A stretch of 64,000 nucleotides of DNA, from contig JBBPBK010000086.1 of NCBI GenBank assembly GCA_039720395.1, positions 62,001 to 126,000 of the forward strand. Reading direction: 5' to 3'. Below, piece after piece: positions 60,305 to 64,000 of this stretch. Origin of the DNA: Liquidambar formosana. Lineage: Eukaryota; Streptophyta; Magnoliopsida; Saxifragales; Altingiaceae. The notes beneath the pieces are model-generated. The model ran no database searches. It saw only the letters and a list, made by a program, of their open reading frames with translations, and had not been told where the DNA came from. The translations under genes were made by a program, and so were the position numbers. Each line of letters starts with the position of its first letter. Position 1 is the stretch's first letter.

Positions 60305-63300
60305 ACTGAGATTATGTTTTAGAGGAACCTTACTGTTAGTATTTTGTTGCAGGATTTATCTCGAGGGCTTTGTATATATCCAACCTTATCACTTCTCAAG
60401 GACTCTGGTATGCAGTCAGTCTCATAACGATACACAATTTCGACAACCTAAAAAGAGAATCCATAGTCAACTACGTATGAAAACATAGAAAAGAAGATGC
60501 GAACAAGTTTATGTTAGTCTTGATCATACATCCCGCGAAGCAAACAGGGAAGCAACTCCGATGGGAATGAAGACAATGCTAACGAGCATGAATGCTGAAA
60601 TCACCTGCATAGTAAGGAATAGGGAGAGATATTAGTTACAATTTCTTTCCATCTATCATCTATGTCAATAAAACCACCAAGGAGGTATTAAAAATATGTA
60701 GAATAATAAATATTTACCCATCGTGGTGTTAGAATCGGCTTGCAAGCTGGAAGTTCCTGTTGAGTAAACTTTGAATCTGAAAGAGAAAAAAATTGTAAAA
60801 GGAACTTTTCTCAGTTCATTAAAAAATCATTTGAAGCTCCATAAAATTAAAATAAAAAAATATATATATTTAAGGAAGATAATGTACAAAGAAAGCTATT
60901 TAGTATAAATGTTTCAGCCATAAAACTGACTTTTACACCTGCTTGCTTCGAAACCAACTGAATCAAATCAAGTGTTACACAGAGAAATGTGGGGATTCAA
61001 AAATGAAAAAACCGCTTGGGAGAAGACGACAGAACTTAAAACCCATTAGATAGTAGATCTTACTTCATAACATAATCCCTCATTAACTGAAATATTTTTC
61101 AATTATAATTCTATTCCATTATCCACTAAACAGATTTTTTGATACAAAAAATAAAGAGACAAAAGACCTAGTTCAACAATTTGTCTCATAAACCAGATTG
61201 AAATTCGTCAAGGTCTAAGTAACTTAATAACTATCCCTAATTTAAAAGTAACTGGGTAAGTATGATTCAAACATCAAAATGATTAAAAGAACATCAAACA
61301 TATGGATCAAAGAAAACTGAATTTAATTAAGGAAAAACCAGTTTCCACATAACTATATGCCAGAGAAGTGAGAACTAATAAATAGAAAAAGCTGGCTAAA
61401 CCATAGAAATAAGTTATCATATTGCACACTGTGCTTTCACAAGATTTGGGCATGCACATGACACCTAACCACAACTCAAACATGAGTCAGGTCCAGAAAC
61501 TCGGGCCCCAAAACCAAACACAAACACTATTATATCAGATGCCAAACTCATCCTAGTATTGTGACTATTGTCTCTACTTTTTACCTTTTTTGAGTTCTTT
61601 TGGGGTGGGGGGTTGGAAGCATGGACTAAAATATCCCGATATCTTTGGTATATCCACGATATATCTATGTATCTGTACCCCTTGATACGATATCTAATTG
61701 ACATATCTTTTTCACAAAATATATTTACGATATTGTCGATATTTTTTATATTATTGATAAAATCTCGATATATCCATAATATCTTTTTTCTTAAACATGG
61801 TATCATCTATATATCGAATATATCCATTATATCGAAGATATATATTGACAATATTGAGATATCCATTTTTTTGTTATTGTGTCAAAATTATTACTTCTTA
61901 CTATTTTAATATTGATTTATATAAATATTTCAATTATATTAATGGATCAAATTAGTGTTATGAAGTAACAAATTTCATTTACTTTGCTAAAATATTCATT
62001 CTTTCACTCAGTGTGGCACAATTTTTATACACTATATAATACATACTTGTCTAATATACATTTAAATTGCAATATTTTGATTTTAAACTGTTTATATATT
62101 AGAGTCTAATCATTGTTCTCAGAGTTTCAATAGAAGTATACTTGTTTAACTAACAATATCCATTATATCTTTAAATCGATATAGAAATTTTCGATATATC
62201 CATTGATATATCCGATATATCCGTGTTTCTAGACTCTCGATATATCCATCGATATCGATATTTAAGTCCTTGGTTGGAAGTTACCCAATTGAACTCCTTG
62301 TCACCCCTCCTGAAAAGTTTACCCATTTCTCCTAGGCTAAGATACCCAATTCTCCGGCAATCAAAAACATCTATCCACAATGGGAAGAAATTTCCAAAGC
62401 ATGGACATCAACAATGACAACTACATCTGATCATTCATCAGATTTCATTGTTATTTCTCAGCTACCTTTCTTTGCAGAGCTCTAACTTGATTAACATAGA
62501 GAAAACATGGAGAAAATAAATAACAATTGAACTTTTCTTAATGGTTGAATGGGAGAACTTTTGAAGAAGAGGAATGGGGTATAGAAAAACTAAGATACTG
62601 AATTTTTTATTTCCTTTTTGAGTGGGGTGATCCTGGCCGCTTTTTTCACCGGACACCTCTTGATGAGTTTTTGGATAGCTTGATTCTTTAGGCCTTTTCT
62701 TTTTTTCTTTTCCTTTTTGGTATACACCCTGTATACATGGCATTTGCCTACTTCTGATTACCTTTATCAATAAAAAAATAAATAAATAACAATTGAACTT
62801 TTCTTAATGGTTGAATTAACATCTAGGCCAGTAATAGATTGTGCCAGATTATTTCTCCACAGAATGTTTTTTAATTTGATTTTTGCCAATACGAATTAAA
62901 CTACTGATATTTCACTGAATTTACACAGGCAGCTTTTACAACTACAAATCTACATAAACAGAATCAAAAGAGCATGTTTTAAAGGCTCAAAAAGGGAGGT
63001 TGAGTGGAGAAGAAAACAAAGAAATCAACAATTATATGCTGAAACAGATGATAATAGCACATGTAAGACCAAAACATGCCAACATGAAATGTGGAAACTC
63101 AATCAAAAGGGACCAAAAAATTAGTCAAAACTGAGCGAAAAAATAGTCATATGAATCAAAAACAGAACAAACAAAACAATTGCAATAGAAAATAACAAAA
63201 CCCCGTGATGAATATGTGTATAACGGTAACAGGGTCCTTGTGGACTGGAGTCAAAGCCCCCCAATAAACTGAAGAATTAGACATTAGAAGAGAAAATTAC

Positions 63301-63388
63301 ACTTGGGTCGTTTGGAATTTCTTCTGGGTGCCCCCGAATCGGCCGATCCGGCACCTCCGGAGCTCGAAGACGGCACGTTTGAACTCAT
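56642..63388 (-). CDS. ALIS: ALA-interacting subunit (CDC50/LEM3 family; P4-ATPase beta subunit)
   Basis: ALIS proteins pair with P4-type ATPases (ALA flippases) and are needed for their ER exit and lipid flipping. Seven exons join in phase to about 332 aa: 63301-63388, 60718-60776, 60530-60604, 60334-60447, 60094-60164, 58683-58980 and 56642-56935. The order is an N-terminal Ser/Gly-rich part ending [20 protein letters not shown], membrane segment 1 ([20 protein letters not shown]) and a lumenal domain with paired Cys (ETDCIP, KSCNK, DCDPED, VPCGLI) and N-glycosylation sites (NETT, NDTY, NGTL). [18 protein letters not shown] and [18 protein letters not shown] are family hallmarks. Membrane segment 2 ([20 protein letters not shown]) follows. 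The frame stops at YLVKPR, about 15 residues short of the usual RLGDPSYLSW end; the same spot (CCAAG|GTGAAT) resembles a splice donor. Confidence 0.93.
57580..58549 (+). mobile_element. Helitron-like element in ALIS intron 6
   Basis: It begins TCTATATACTAATAAAAG, like the starts at 9172, 10408 and 37500. It has two candidate 3' ends: 58292 (CACTATAACTAG|T, canonical CTAG before a host T) and 58549 (perfect hairpin CACGTGCAACGCACGTG, then CGCTATAACGAG|T). The region between the two ends is a duplicate of flanking ALIS exon-edge sequence. No Rep/helicase is present. A small start-codon context (ATGTCTTTTGCCAG|GTAAGT) at 58043 could be a captured first exon. Confidence 0.55.
58230..58710. repeat. 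Tandem duplication covering the ALIS exon 6 donor
   Basis: Two copies offset by about 257 bp (about 58293-58450 and 58550-58705) share TATTATAATAAGAC, TATAACTATGACCAAGGCCT, TAAGATGGGAAATCG and GGAAGGCTTACTGGTATGGA. The right copy overlaps the real 3' edge of ALIS exon 6 and its splice donor (58681-58683). The left copy carries a second, decoy donor downstream in the intron. Confidence 0.85.
59028..59056. repeat. (CA)n microsatellite
   Basis: It lies in ALIS intron 5, near the exon 6 acceptor. Confidence 0.85.
59275..59400. repeat. Dispersed LTR-like repeat, copy 2
   Basis: It shares CCCACATCCCACATTTCCC, ATATGACTTCATATATCTGTTTGGG and TTAGGCTTTTAGGTTAGAAA-type words with 49660-49760. It lies in ALIS intron 5. 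Confidence 0.55.
60262..60304. repeat. (TAG)n microsatellite
   Basis: About 13 units with one variant, in ALIS intron 4, near the exon 4 donor. Confidence 0.9.
61620..62272. mobile_element. hAT-type MITE built of GATATC/ATATCC words
   Basis: Ends are CATGGACTAAAATATC and, on the other strand, CAAGGACTTAAATATC. The 8-bp duplication GTTGGAAG is perfect (61612-61619 and 62273-62280). Both subterminal regions are dense in GATATATCC/GGATATATC words. No coding sequence. It lies in ALIS intron 1. Confidence 0.88.
62516..62816 (+). mobile_element. Short LINE tail with ~35-bp direct repeats
   Basis: The direct repeat TAACAATTGAACTTTTCTTA followed by ATGGTTGAAT occurs at 62521-62550 and 62787-62816, with A-rich sequence extending the match on the left. 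Between them is a segment ending GTATACACCCTGTATACATGG, then TTACCTTTATCAATAAAAAAA, like the 3' UTR and poly-A of plant L1 LINEs. It lies in ALIS intron 1. Confidence 0.7.
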
Positions 63389-64000
63389 CAGACCAATTTT
63401 CTTCTCTTATTTTTTTTAATATATCTGCAAAAGTGGAAGCGGAGAAGCCAAAGACAACTTTGTGCAAAGAGAAAGGAGAGGATCTAATCAAAGGAGAGAC
63501 ACATATGATGAGCTATATGTACATGATCATAAAACCGTGTAGTTTTAGAGAGAGAGAGAGAGAGAGAGAGTTTTGAAATTTAGAGAGATGGAGGAGGAAT
63601 GGCTTCGTGTGCTCAACTGGGTTTGTTGTTTTGACTTTGAAAGGGATGAAAGAGGAAAGATTTTTCTATAACTTGGGCGGCCAGCCAGCCTCTCTCTCTA
63701 GAAGGAAGGAGAGAAAGGGAGAGAGAAAGGGAGGGAGCAAAGACCAATGAAAGGTCAAACGAAGAAGCCAACGAAGAGAATACGCGGGTTGGACTCAGTA
63801 ATTTTAACTCGGCAGAACTCTGCTCCTTAATAATTGAAGTGAAATCTGCAGGCTTGTACCTTTCAAAATAAAAAATAGCTTTGTACCTTTGAAGAAGCAA
63901 AGAGAGAAAACTTATGACGATGGCGTCCTTATAGGGTGCATTGACCAACTTTCCCCATTGTAAGAGAGAGAGAGAGAGAGAGATGATCCAGGATGACCTA
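63389..64000. other. ALIS 5' flank
   Basis: Presumed 5' UTR and promoter of ALIS. GA-rich tracts occur at about 63548-63571, 63690-63740 and 63963-63982. No further gene is seen. Confidence 0.5.

Overview
This is a window of a plant nuclear genome, most probably a woody or perennial eudicot; I cannot name the family. The evidence is AT-rich spacers, GT-AG introns, organelle-targeted nuclear genes, a full-length ent-kaurene synthase and a dense, layered set of plant transposons. No bacterial, viral or organellar block and no CRISPR array was seen. Spliced models were built by hand from splice sites, reading phase and family conservation.

Host genes, left to right: (1) the last two exons of IMP dehydrogenase (+, 351-1117); (2) a single-CRM-domain RNA-binding protein (-, 2593-8513); (3) a complete 14-exon ent-kaurene synthase (-, 13492-21897), the class I enzyme that makes the gibberellin precursor; (4) a decayed calmodulin-like fragment (+, 38626-39020); (5) an RlmI-type PUA + methyltransferase rRNA-modifying protein (+, 39865-55075), whose introns 4 and 6 are swollen with retroelements; (6) an ALA-interacting subunit (CDC50/LEM3 family; -, 56642-63388). 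These are independent housekeeping and metabolic genes, not an operon or gene cluster.

The most interesting block is 27926-37112. It is a 9187-bp Mutator-like element (MULE) with roughly 43-bp terminal inverted repeats and a perfect 9-bp target-site duplication (TTAAAAAAA). Inside are, on +, a MULE transposase with SWIM zinc finger followed by an OTU-type cysteine protease region, and, on -, a plant-mobile-domain (PMD) gene. Near the right end is a captured fragment of 2-oxoglutarate dehydrogenase E1. All of these coding parts carry frameshifts or stops, so this is a decayed copy. The element sits inside an older small inverted-repeat element.

Elsewhere the window reads as layers of insertions, several with clear boundaries: a 1.4-kb MULE-type element (24580-26025, TSD TTAATTTTA) inside a hAT-like element; a 554-bp element (23389-23942, TSD TTTATGAA) inside another fold-back element; a 925-bp hAT-type element (43236-44160, TSD CTTCAAAG) inside a LINE tail in intron 4 of the RlmI-like gene; a 653-bp hAT-type MITE rich in GATATC (61620-62272, TSD GTTGGAAG) in intron 1 of the ALIS gene; a Tourist-like MITE (39529-39763); Helitron-like ends; and several 5'-truncated LINEs. 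A Helitron-type 3' end lies beside a roughly 257-bp duplication that copies an exon edge and its splice donor in the ALIS gene.
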